DNA from: Rhodobacter sp. NTK016B
GTDB taxonomy: Bacteria > Pseudomonadota > Alphaproteobacteria > Rhodobacterales > Rhodobacteraceae
Direction: 5' to 3'
Length of the DNA: 64,000 nucleotides
NCBI RefSeq assembly: GCF_017303295.1
Contig: NZ_JAFKOK010000004.1
Span: 124,001 to 188,000, forward strand
The position numbers and the translations under genes were made by a program. Below the pieces are notes generated by a model. The model searched no databases, had not been told where the DNA came from, and saw nothing but the letters and a program-made list of their open reading frames with translations. How positions within the stretch are numbered: the stretch's first letter is position 1; each line of letters begins with the position of its first letter. Below are positions 18,964-27,220 of this stretch, in pieces.

Positions 18964-20133
18964 ATGCCGATCAAGAACCGTTTCGCCGAGCTTCTTCCCG
19001 AAATCGCCGCGTGGCGGCGGGATTTCCATGCCCATCCCGAGCTTCAATTCGATCTGCCCCGAACCTCGTCGCGCGTAGCGTCGCTCTTGCGCGAATTCAG
19101 CGCCGATGAGGTGGTCGAAGGGATCGGCCGAAGCGGGGTCGTCGCGGTGATAAGGGGCCGCAAGGCCGGTTCGGGCCGGGTCATGGGCTTTCGTGCCGAT
19201 ATGGACGCGCTGCCGATCATCGAGGCGACGGGGGCCGAGTATGCCTCGACCCATGCTGGCAAGATGCATGCCTGCGGGCATGACGGTCATACCTCGATCC
19301 TGCTGGGCGCAGCCAAGTATCTGGCCGAGACGCGCAATTTCGACGGCACCGTGGTGCTTATCTTCCAGCCCGCCGAAGAGGGCGGCGGCGGTGCCAAGGC
19401 GATGGTCGAAGACGGCGTTCTGGACCGTTTCGGTATTCAGGAAGTCTACGGATTGCACAACAATCCCGGCGCGCCGGTGGGCTCTTTCGCGATCAAGGAA
19501 GGCCCGTTGCTGGCGGCGGCGGATTTCTTCGAGATCACGGTTCAGGGCAAGGGGGGCCACGGCGCGCAACCGGATGTGACCGCCGATGCGACGCTGGCCG
19601 GGGCGGCGGTGGTGATGGCGTTGCAACAGGTGGTGTCGCGTAATATCGACCCTTTGCAGCCCGTCGTGCTGTCGGTCACGGGCTTTGCCACCGACACGAT
19701 GGCGCATAACGTGATCCCCGATAGCGCCCGCCTGACCGGCACGGTCCGCACCTTCGACGTGGCCACCAAGAACCGTGTGCGTGCCCGGATGCAGGTCGTG
19801 GCCGAGTCGACGGCGGCAGCCTACGGGGCGACGATCACGATGGATTACCGCGACGGCGTGCTGCCCACGATCAACGCGCCCGAAGCCACCGCCCATGCCA
19901 TCGCCGCCGCCGAGGTTGTCGCGGGCCGCGTCGATACCACGCTTGCGCCGTCGATGGGGGGCGAGGATTTCTCGGAAATGCTGGCGCAGCGTCCGGGGGC
20001 CTTCATTCTTCTGGGGAATGGCGATAGCGCCGACCTGCATCACCCGGAATACGATTTCAACGACGAGGCGATCCCGGCCGGCTGCAGCTGGTTCGCGGCG
20101 CTCGCCGAACAACGCATGCCGATCACGGCCTGA
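18964..20133 (+). CDS. M20 family amidohydrolase (hippurate hydrolase-like), copy 2
   Basis: 389-aa paralogue beginning MPIKNRFAELLPEIAAWRRDFHAHPE, five bases after the stop of copy 1. It has the same metal motifs (ADMDALPI, HACGHDGHT, QPAEEGGGG, GGEDFSEML). The open frame extends 18 codons upstream into copy 1, but the ATG at 18964 aligns with the starts of its sisters. The N-terminal residues and the ETRNFDGTVVL segment are nearly identical among the three copies, which indicates tandem duplication. Substrate unknown. Confidence 0.92.
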   Translation: MPIKNRFAELLPEIAAWRRDFHAHPELQFDLPRTSSRVASLLREFSADEVVEGIGRSGVVAVIRGRKAGSGRVMGFRADMDALPIIEATGAEYASTHAGKMHACGHDGHTSILLGAAKYLAETRNFDGTVVLIFQPAEEGGGGAKAMVEDGVLDRFGIQEVYGLHNNPGAPVGSFAIKEGPLLAAADFFEITVQGKGGHGAQPDVTADATLAGAAVVMALQQVVSRNIDPLQPVVLSVTGFATDTMAHNVIPDSARLTGTVRTFDVATKNRVRARMQVVAESTAAAYGATITMDYRDGVLPTINAPEATAHAIAAAEVVAGRVDTTLAPSMGGEDFSEMLAQRPGAFILLGNGDSADLHHPEYDFNDEAIPAGCSWFAALAEQRMPITA

Positions 20134-20143
20134 GGAGACAGAC

Positions 20144-21304
20144 ATGCCGGTCAAGAACCGTTTCGCCGAATTGCTACCCGACATTACCGCATGGCGACGC
20201 GATTTCCACGAGAATCCCGAGATCCTGTTCGAGGTGCATCGCACCGCCGGCATCGTCGCCCAGAAGCTGCGTGCCTTTGGCTGCGACGAGGTGGTCGAAG
20301 GCATCGGGCGCACCGGCGTCGTGGGCGTGATCAAGGGGCGGGCGACCGGCTCGGGCAAGGTGATCGGGCTGCGCGCCGATATGGACGCGCTGCCGATCCA
20401 CGAGGCAACGGGCGCGCCGCATGCGTCGAAAGTGCCCGGCGCGATGCATGCCTGCGGTCATGACGGCCACACCGCGATGCTGCTGGGCGCCGCGCAATAC
20501 CTTGCCGAGACGCGCAATTTCGATGGCACCGTCGTGGTGATCTTCCAGCCCGCCGAAGAGGGCGGCGGCGGCGGTCGCTTCATGTGCGAAGACGGGCTGA
20601 TGGAGCGCTGGGGCATTCAGGAAGTCTACGGCATGCATAACTGGCCCGGCATGCCGGTGGGGTCCTTCGCGATACGCCCCGGCGCGTTCTTTGCGGGCAC
20701 CGATCAGTTCCGCATTCTGGTCGAGGGTTTGGGCGGCCATGCCGCCAAGCCGCATGAGACGGTCGACACGACTGTGGTCGCCGCGCATCTGGTCACCGCT
20801 TTGCAGACCATCGCCAGCCGCAACCACGACCCGGTGAAAAATCTGGTGGTTTCCGTCACCTCGTTCCGCACGGAATCCGAGGCGTTCAACGTCATCCCGC
20901 AGCATGTCGAACTGCGCGGCACGGTGCGCACGATGGATCCCGAAACCCGCAACATGGCCGAGCAGCGCATCAAGGAAATCGCCGCGGGCATCGGCGCGAC
21001 CTTCGGCGCCAAGGCCGAGGTCGACTGGCGTCCGGGCTATCCCGTCATGGTCAACAGCGAGGAACAGACCGCCTTTGCCGCCGAGGTGGCCGCTAAGGTC
21101 GCAGGCGATTGCGCCGACGCGCCGCTGGTCATGGGTGGCGAGGATTTCGCCTATATGCTCGAGGAACGTCCGGGCGCCTATATCCTCGTGGGCAATGGTG
21201 ACACGGCGATGGTGCACCATCCGGCCTATGATTTCGACGACAACGCGATCCCGGCGGGCTGTTCGTGGTGGGCCGAGATCGTCGAGCAGCGCATGCCGGC
21301 CTGA
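20144..21304 (+). CDS. M20 family amidohydrolase (hippurate hydrolase-like), copy 3
   Basis: 386-aa paralogue starting MPVKNRFAELLPDITAWRRDFHENPE; GAGGAG lies just before its ATG. It carries ADMDALPI, HACGHDGHT, QPAEEGGGGG and GGEDFAYML. It is the last gene of the plus-strand catabolic-looking run and converges with the flagellar block, leaving 7 nt between stops. No terminator is visible in this tiny gap. Confidence 0.92.
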   Translation: MPVKNRFAELLPDITAWRRDFHENPEILFEVHRTAGIVAQKLRAFGCDEVVEGIGRTGVVGVIKGRATGSGKVIGLRADMDALPIHEATGAPHASKVPGAMHACGHDGHTAMLLGAAQYLAETRNFDGTVVVIFQPAEEGGGGGRFMCEDGLMERWGIQEVYGMHNWPGMPVGSFAIRPGAFFAGTDQFRILVEGLGGHAAKPHETVDTTVVAAHLVTALQTIASRNHDPVKNLVVSVTSFRTESEAFNVIPQHVELRGTVRTMDPETRNMAEQRIKEIAAGIGATFGAKAEVDWRPGYPVMVNSEEQTAFAAEVAAKVAGDCADAPLVMGGEDFAYMLEERPGAYILVGNGDTAMVHHPAYDFDDNAIPAGCSWWAEIVEQRMPA

Positions 21305-21311
21305 CGGCGGC

Positions 21312-21710
21312 TCAACGCTCTTTGTCGCGTGCCTCGCGGTAGGCAGTGCGCGCGCGGTCGCGCAGGGTTTCCATCACCTCGGCACGCCCGAAAGCCTTCG
21401 CGGCGGCAGGTCGCTGGCGCAGCCAGTCGGCGGTGATCGCGGCGAGCTGCTGGTTCAGGCGGCTCTGGCGGTTCTCGATCCAGCGTCGATGCGCAAGACG
21501 CGCGGCGACCATCGCCGGATCCACACCGGCGCCGTTGCCTTCCTCGTCGCTGCCTTGCAGCGGGGCCTCCGTGGTCTTCAGCGTGGCCAGCGCGGATTTG
21601 AGCCGGTTGCGGCTGCGGGCGACGGCGGCCAGCTTGGCAAGCTCGGCCTCGCGCTTCATCGCGCTCAAAGCGGCCAGCCGTTGCAGGGCGTCGACCTGTC
21701 TGCGGTCCAT
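21312..21710 (-). CDS. Small coiled-coil protein of the flagellar operon (FliJ-like?)
   Basis: 132 aa, highly charged, Ala/Arg/Leu-rich and largely helical in appearance, with no membrane segment. Its start touches the stop of flhB, so it is part of the flhA-fliR-flhB operon. FliJ-type export chaperones are small coiled-coil proteins of this size, but I see no diagnostic motif and the identity is a guess from context and composition. It converges on the M20 genes. Confidence 0.65.
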   Translation of the reverse strand: MDRRQVDALQRLAALSAMKREAELAKLAAVARSRNRLKSALATLKTTEAPLQGSDEEGNGAGVDPAMVAARLAHRRWIENRQSRLNQQLAAITADWLRQRPAAAKAFGRAEVMETLRDRARTAYREARDKER

Positions 21711-22825
21711 CAGCGTGGCGCCTTTCCGGCCTTGCCCTGCGCGCCGTTGCGGGCGCGGGCCTTGGCGCGCATCGTTTCGGCGAAGCGGATCGCGGCAGCG
21801 ACGGGCTGATAGAGGTCGGGCGCGATCTCGGCGCCCAGGGGCACGGTGGCAAAGATCGCCCGCGCGGTGGGCGGGTCGGAATGGATCGGCACCCCAGCTT
21901 CGGTCGCCACCTCGCGGATGCGGGCGGCGGTCTCGTCAGTGCCCTTGGCCACGCAGACCGGCGCGCCCGCTGATCCCGGCGCCCAGGCCAGTGCCACGGC
22001 ATAATGCGTCGGGTTGACGATGACGACCGCCGCGCGTGGCACTTCGGCGATCATCTGGTTCGAGGCATAGCTCGCGGCGCGTGACCGGCGTTCCTGCTTG
22101 AGATGCGGATCGCCCTCGCTCTGCTTGTGATCGTCGCGCAATTCCTGATGCGACATCTTCTGTTTGCGCCGGTGATCGAAGACCTGCCACAGGTAATCGA
22201 GCCCGCCGATCACCAGCATGATCAGCACCACCAGCGCCATGAACTCGGCCAGCATCTGCATCAGCGCGACGCTGGCCTGTCCGGGGCTCTGTTCGATGGT
22301 GATGACCAGATCAGGCAGCCGCGCCCACAGGAACAGCCACAGCAAAAGACAATAGATCGCCAGCTTGACCGCGGACTTGGCGAATTCCACCAGCCCCGAG
22401 ATGCCGAACTTGTTCTTTGCATTGGCCAGCGGCGAGACGCGCGAGGCCTTGAATTGCAGTTTCTCGGGCGCGAAGACGAGGCCCCGGAGCGCGATCAGCG
22501 TGGCGATGACCAACACGCCCGGCACGATCAGGATCGGCGCCATCGCCGCGACAACCGCGCCCAGCACGGTGCCCCCCAGCGCGGTGCCGCCGCCCAGCAT
22601 CAGCGGCCCTGTACTGTCGGCCCGGTCCAGCAGCGACACGCCCAGTTCGCCCAGCCGGATCGGCACCCAGCCGCCGGGCAGCAACGCGAGGCCCAGAAAC
22701 CCCATCATCGCCACCGCCGCCGTCAGGTCGGCCGAGCGCGGCAGATCGCCCTTGCGCCGCGCCTCGTCCAGCTTGCGCGGCGTTGCTTCATGCGGTTTGT
22801 CGGCGCCGTCGTCTTCGCCGCTCAT
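21710..22825 (-). CDS. flhB: Flagellar export apparatus protein FlhB
   Basis: 371-aa inner-membrane component of the flagellar type III export gate and substrate-specificity switch. Four hydrophobic segments follow a charged N-terminus beginning with the family pattern EATPRKLDEARRKGD. The autocleavage site NPTH lies near residue 270 in IVNPTHYAVALAW. The start overlaps fliR by 4 nt. Confidence 0.97.
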   Translation of the reverse strand: MSGEDDGADKPHEATPRKLDEARRKGDLPRSADLTAAVAMMGFLGLALLPGGWVPIRLGELGVSLLDRADSTGPLMLGGGTALGGTVLGAVVAAMAPILIVPGVLVIATLIALRGLVFAPEKLQFKASRVSPLANAKNKFGISGLVEFAKSAVKLAIYCLLLWLFLWARLPDLVITIEQSPGQASVALMQMLAEFMALVVLIMLVIGGLDYLWQVFDHRRKQKMSHQELRDDHKQSEGDPHLKQERRSRAASYASNQMIAEVPRAAVVIVNPTHYAVALAWAPGSAGAPVCVAKGTDETAARIREVATEAGVPIHSDPPTARAIFATVPLGAEIAPDLYQPVAAAIRFAETMRAKARARNGAQGKAGKAPR

Positions 22826-23607
22826 GGCGCCACCGGATTACCCAGAGTGGCAAGGAAAGCGGGGATCCAGACGCTCAGCATGATGGGCGCGGTGATGAAG
22901 AGCAGGAATAACCCGCCCAGCGTCAGGGCCGGGGCCCCGACGAAGGCCACCATGAGTTGCGGCATCGCGCGGTTGATCGCGCCGAGCGCCAGATTGTAAA
23001 GCCCCGCACCGATCACGAACGGGGCCGACAGCGAGAAGGCGAGCGCGAAGGCCTGCGCGATCCGCCCGACGCCCCATTCCGCCACCGAGGACGGATCGGG
23101 CCAGCGACCCGGCGCGAAGATGTCGTAGGACAGCACGAGGTACTGCACCAGCCGTTCGGGCATGCCCGCCAGCGCTGCCGCGCAAAGCCCTGCCATCACC
23201 AGCACCTGCGAGATCGCGGGTTGCGGATCGACGCCCGCGCCGCCGAAGGCCTGCGACAGCGAGGTCGCTTGCGCGGCCATCGTGCCCGCCATCATCAGCG
23301 CAAGGATCATCAGTCGCAGCGCCATGCCGAGCATCACGCCGATCAGCGTTTCCTGCGCCGAGAAGATCACCCATCCCAGCGGGGTCGCGGCAGGCATCGG
23401 CACCGCGCCCACAACCGCCGGGGCGACGACGACGGTCGTTACCAGCGCCGCGGCCAGCCGGATGCGCGCGGGCACGACCCGCTCGCCAAAGACCGGGACA
23501 AGGGCGAAGACCGGGCCGATCCGCGCGAAGACCAGCGCACCGCCGATGAACCAGGCCTGCAGCTGCGCGCTCAGCGCGGTCAGGGCGGCGATCATCTCGG
23601 CGGTCAT
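22822..23607 (-). CDS. fliR: Flagellar export apparatus protein FliR
   Basis: 261-aa polytopic membrane protein of the export gate, almost entirely hydrophobic, with the family patterns FARIGPVFALVPVFGERVVPARIRL near the N-terminus and INRAMPQLMVAFVGAP in the C-terminal third. It overlaps flhA upstream and flhB downstream by 4 nt each, so the three gate proteins are translationally coupled. Confidence 0.96.
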   Translation of the reverse strand: MTAEMIAALTALSAQLQAWFIGGALVFARIGPVFALVPVFGERVVPARIRLAAALVTTVVVAPAVVGAVPMPAATPLGWVIFSAQETLIGVMLGMALRLMILALMMAGTMAAQATSLSQAFGGAGVDPQPAISQVLVMAGLCAAALAGMPERLVQYLVLSYDIFAPGRWPDPSSVAEWGVGRIAQAFALAFSLSAPFVIGAGLYNLALGAINRAMPQLMVAFVGAPALTLGGLFLLFITAPIMLSVWIPAFLATLGNPVAP

Positions 23608-25670
23608 GCGGCGATCTGCCCGACAAGCGCCGGGCGCGCCTCCATGCCGATTTCCTCGAAGGCGAGGACCGGCGCCGAGACGTCGCGCGCGGCCATCACC
23701 GTGCGCAGGAAGCGGCGGCGGCGGGCAGGCGACACCAGCGCGGCCTGCGTGCCCTCATCCGCAAGATCAGAGAACGTGCGCGCAAGCGCGTTGGCCAGCT
23801 TGCCGAAATCGTCGGGCGGCAGGGCGATGTCGAAGGCGCCCCGCTCGCCGTCGATCTGATAGCGGGTGAAGACCTCTTCCCATTCGGGCGCAAGCTGGAC
23901 CAGCGGCAGCGTGCCATCCGCGCGTTTGAGCGCAGCGACCAGCTGAAACCCCATCCGCTGGCGGACATGTTCGCAGACCGCTTCGGGCGTCAGATGCTGA
24001 ACCCGCAGCTCGGCGATGGATTCAAGGATCATCGGCAGGTTGCGGATCGACACCCGCTCATCAAGCAGAAGCCGCAACACCGCTAGCAGCGTGTCGACCG
24101 GCACCTTGTCGGGGATCAGTTCGTCGATCAGGCGGCGATTGGCTTCGGCCCGCGCGGGGTCGGAGAGATTGGTCATCTCGTCGAGCATCCGGCGCAGGCC
24201 GCGCAGGGTCAGAAGCCGTGCGAAATTGGCCTTCAATACCTCGAGCAGATGGGTTGCCAGCACCTCGGCCGGCGAGACGACGGTGAGGCCGCTCAACGCG
24301 GCGCTTTCCTCGTCGGCGCGGTCGATCCAGCGGGCCGGGGCGGCATAGACCGGCTCGCGCACATCGGTGCCCGGCGGCGCCTCGTCCGCGGCGCCGTCAG
24401 GCAGCAGCGCCAGCCTCTGATCGGGGCGCAACCGGTCGCGGCCCTGTTCGACGCCCTGAATGAGGATCGCATATTCGCCGGGATTGAGCGAGGGATCGTC
24501 GGTCAGCCGGACCTCGGGCAGGATCATCCCGTAGCTGCGCGCGACATGGTTGCGCATGTTCATGATCCGCGCATCGAGCCCTGTCGCCGGGTCCAGCACC
24601 ATCGGCACGAGATCGGGCGCGAAAGTCACGTGGATTTCGTCCAGATCCAGAACATCGCCCAGCGAGGTGGGTTTTTCGATCTCGGGCGGCGCGGCTTCGG
24701 TCTTTTCGCGCGAAAGCGCGGCGCGGCGCGCAAACCATCCGGCCGCGCCCAGAAGCACCCCGCCGATCACGAAGGGGGTGAAGGGCAGCCCCGGCACCAG
24801 CGCAAACATCACCATCAGCGTGGCGACCGTCAGCAGCGCCGAAGGGTAGCGGCCAAGCTGCGCCATCAGCGCGGTATCGGTGGCCCCACTGGCACCGCCG
24901 CGCGCCAGCAGCAGGGCGGCAGCGATCGAAATCACCACCGCCGGGATCTGGCTGACCAGCCCGTCGCCCACGGTAAGGATCGCGTAAGTCTCGAACGCCT
25001 CACCCAGCGACAGGTCATGCACCAGCGTGCCCATCAGCAGGCCGACCACGATGTTCAGAACGGTAATCAGCAGGCCCGCGATGGCGTCGCCCTTGACGAA
25101 TTTCGACGCGCCGTCGAGCGAGCCGAAAAACGTCGTCTCGGCCTGTTCCTGCTCGCGCCGGGCGCGGGCCTCGGAATGCGTGATCGCGCCTGCCGACATA
25201 TCGGCGTCGATCGCCATCTGCTTGCCCGGCATGCCGTCCAGCGCGAAGCGGGCGCCCACTTCGGCCATCCGGCCCGCGCCCTTGGTAATGACGATGAAAT
25301 TGACGATCAGCAGGACGCAGAACACCACGACGCCCAGAAACACGCTGCCGCCCATGATAAAGCTGGCAAAGCCCTGGATCACCGATCCCGCCGCCTGCGG
25401 GCCGGTATGCCCTTCGCCGATAATCAGCCGTGTCGAGCTGACATTGAGCGACAGCCGCAGCATCAGCGAGGCCAGCAGCACGGTGGGGAAGATCGAGAAA
25501 TCGAGCGGACGCTCGATGAACAGGGTGATGGTGAACATCAGGATCGCCAGCGCAAAGGACGCGGCGAGGCCGATATCCAGCATCCATGCGGGCATCGGCA
25601 GGATCATCATCACGATGATCGCCATCAGCGCCATGGCCAGAAGGACAGTAGGCTGGAACAGGCGGGTCAT
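23604..25670 (-). CDS. flhA: Flagellar export gate protein FlhA
   Basis: 688-aa export gate subunit. The first 320 residues hold about eight membrane segments and the conserved FHIPEP-family stretch (FVITKGAGRMAEVGARFALDGMPGKQMAIDADM); the rest is the cytoplasmic FlhA-C domain that docks chaperone-substrate complexes. Length matches the family. It overlaps the transglycosylase gene upstream and fliR downstream by 4 nt. The remaining flagellar genes are outside the window. Confidence 0.97.
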   Translation of the reverse strand: MTRLFQPTVLLAMALMAIIVMMILPMPAWMLDIGLAASFALAILMFTITLFIERPLDFSIFPTVLLASLMLRLSLNVSSTRLIIGEGHTGPQAAGSVIQGFASFIMGGSVFLGVVVFCVLLIVNFIVITKGAGRMAEVGARFALDGMPGKQMAIDADMSAGAITHSEARARREQEQAETTFFGSLDGASKFVKGDAIAGLLITVLNIVVGLLMGTLVHDLSLGEAFETYAILTVGDGLVSQIPAVVISIAAALLLARGGASGATDTALMAQLGRYPSALLTVATLMVMFALVPGLPFTPFVIGGVLLGAAGWFARRAALSREKTEAAPPEIEKPTSLGDVLDLDEIHVTFAPDLVPMVLDPATGLDARIMNMRNHVARSYGMILPEVRLTDDPSLNPGEYAILIQGVEQGRDRLRPDQRLALLPDGAADEAPPGTDVREPVYAAPARWIDRADEESAALSGLTVVSPAEVLATHLLEVLKANFARLLTLRGLRRMLDEMTNLSDPARAEANRRLIDELIPDKVPVDTLLAVLRLLLDERVSIRNLPMILESIAELRVQHLTPEAVCEHVRQRMGFQLVAALKRADGTLPLVQLAPEWEEVFTRYQIDGERGAFDIALPPDDFGKLANALARTFSDLADEGTQAALVSPARRRRFLRTVMAARDVSAPVLAFEEIGMEARPALVGQIAA

Positions 25671-26365
25671 GGCCGGACCTCGATAAAGGGGCGGGTGCCG
25701 CTGGCCGTGTCAGGCACAAGCGACGCGCCCGAAGCCTGTCCGCCCAGCAAGGGAAAGGTGTTGACCCGGATCGTGCCGGGTCGGGCGTTGTCGAGCAGCG
25801 CCGTCAGGGCAGGGGCGTCGCGCAGCCCCGCGCGGATTCGGGTGAAACGGGCGCGGTAGCGATCGGCATAGCGGGGCGTGCGCGAGTGATAGGCGCCTGC
25901 CGCGCCCTCCCACGAGCCGAACTCGTCATGCAGATCGGCGATCAGCCGCGCGGCGTAGCGCCCGGCGATCATCGGGTCGAGCAGATCTTCGGGCCGGGCG
26001 AACTGGTCGCCATGCCAGTGCCAGTTGATCTGGAAGCAGCCAAGATCGAACAGATCCTGCCCGCGCGCCAGCAGGCTGCGCGCGAATCGCGCGGCCTCGT
26101 CGGGGGTGGCGAACCAGTGGCCCTGACCTTCGGCATTTGCGGTCCAGGGCCAGGGGCGCAGCCTTTCGTCAAGCGTCCGGCCGGTTTCCGTCAGGGTGAT
26201 CGCAAGCATGACTTCGGCCGGCACGCCCGCATCCCGCGCGGCCCGCACGGCGGCCGATTCGCACAATTCGGGCCGGGCGAGGGCCGGCGGCGCCACGGAA
26301 AGAGCCGAGGTTAACGCCATGGCAAGCGCCAGGGTCGCAGCGGGTCTGGGGCGAGACTTCTTCAT
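25667..26365 (-). CDS. Transglycosylase SLT-domain protein in the flagellar operon
   Basis: About 232 aa with a basic, hydrophobic signal sequence (MKKSRPRPAATLALAMALTSALS) and a soluble-lytic-transglycosylase-like domain: LAITLTETGRT supplies a candidate catalytic Glu, and DLGCFQINWHWHG and AAGAYHSRTPRYADRY match the SLT pattern. It would cut peptidoglycan in the periplasm, plausibly to let the flagellar rod through. I prefer the ATG at 26365; a GTG three codons upstream (26374) is also in frame. First gene of the flhA-fliR-flhB unit, divergent from the cold shock gene. Confidence 0.85.
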   Translation of the reverse strand: MKKSRPRPAATLALAMALTSALSVAPPALARPELCESAAVRAARDAGVPAEVMLAITLTETGRTLDERLRPWPWTANAEGQGHWFATPDEAARFARSLLARGQDLFDLGCFQINWHWHGDQFARPEDLLDPMIAGRYAARLIADLHDEFGSWEGAAGAYHSRTPRYADRYRARFTRIRAGLRDAPALTALLDNARPGTIRVNTFPLLGGQASGASLVPDTASGTRPFIEVRP

Positions 26366-26805
26366 CGCGGGCACCGGGGCTTGCAGGGCCGGAAAGAGGT
26401 TGAAAACGGGTTGGAAAGGACAGCGTGGGGTAGCCTAGCGCGGGCATGGTTGACAAAGCGTTGACTGCACAGAGCAAGGCCGGAAAGGCGCGCGGGCGGC
26501 GTGACACTGCCGAGGGTCCGCGCGGGCACGGGGGCGCTGGACGGTCCGGGAAGAGCGGCGGTCACGCGGCCCGTGCGCAGCGGTGAGGCCGGGACGGCAC
26601 CGGGCGAAAACGCGCGCGCCGGACGGGTTTTCCGACACGCGACCGGACGCGGGTCTTGTACTTCGACGCGTTTTCGGCCATAAGTAGGCCTGCGACGTTA
26701 TCTGCATCGACCTGTCGGCCCTACAAGGCCTCCTCTGCTCGATTACGATCTTACCGAGCCGGGTTGCCGCATACTGTGGGCAGCATTTTGACAGGAGTAC
26801 TCACG
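26366..26805. other. Divergent intergenic region between flagellar operon and cold shock gene
   Basis: 440 nt with no supportable gene; the open frames here are short, mutually overlapping and without family motifs. It must contain the promoters of both flanking units. AGGAG at 26793-26797 is the ribosome site of the cold shock gene. Only weak -35/-10 candidates (TTGTAC near 26656) were found, so I do not call a promoter. Confidence 0.5.
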
Positions 26806-27012
26806 ATGGCCAATGGCACCGTGAAATGGTTCAATGAAACCAAGGGTTACGGCTTCATCCAGCCGGAAAGCGGCTCGAAGGACATCTTCGTGCATATCAG
26901 CGCCGTTGAGCGTTCGGGCCTGCGCGGTCTGAACGACGGCCAGAAGGTCACCTACGACCTGGAAACGAGCCGTGATGGCCGCGAGTCGGCCACCAACCTC
27001 GCGCTGGTGTGA
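26806..27012 (+). CDS. Cold shock protein (CspA family)
   Basis: 68-aa single-stranded nucleic-acid-binding protein, a complete cold shock domain. RNP1 (KGYGFIQ) and RNP2 (DIFVHIS) motifs are intact and the protein starts MANGTVKWFNETKG. The chosen ATG has AGGAG 8 nt upstream. It is monocistronic, with a strong terminator at 27047. Expression may be cold- or growth-phase-dependent, which cannot be seen here. Confidence 0.97.
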   Translation: MANGTVKWFNETKGYGFIQPESGSKDIFVHISAVERSGLRGLNDGQKVTYDLETSRDGRESATNLALV

Positions 27013-27046
27013 TCGAAACGGATCTCCGTATCCCTTGACTTTCAAG

Positions 27047-27079
27047 ACGGGCGGCCTGTTGGGCCGCCCGTTTTATTTT
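27047..27079 (+). terminator. Rho-independent terminator of the cold shock gene
   Basis: Perfect 10-bp stem ACGGGCGGCC / GGCCGCCCGT with 5-nt loop, followed by TTTATTTTG. Confidence 0.93.
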
Positions 27080-27220
27080 GTCGCACCGTGCGGGCCGAAT
27101 GTGGCTCCGGTTTCGCTTGACACTGCCGCTCAGTAAACAATTTTTAGGGGCAAGGTCCGGTCTCGCCGGCCAACATTGTGATCGGCCCTCGGCGGGCCGC
27201 CCTCGGACAAAGGAACCGAC

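Noticed and set aside
26449-26480. TTGACA near 26449 as a promoter for the cold shock gene
   Set aside because: No acceptable -10 lies 16-18 nt downstream and the distance to the gene is over 300 nt.
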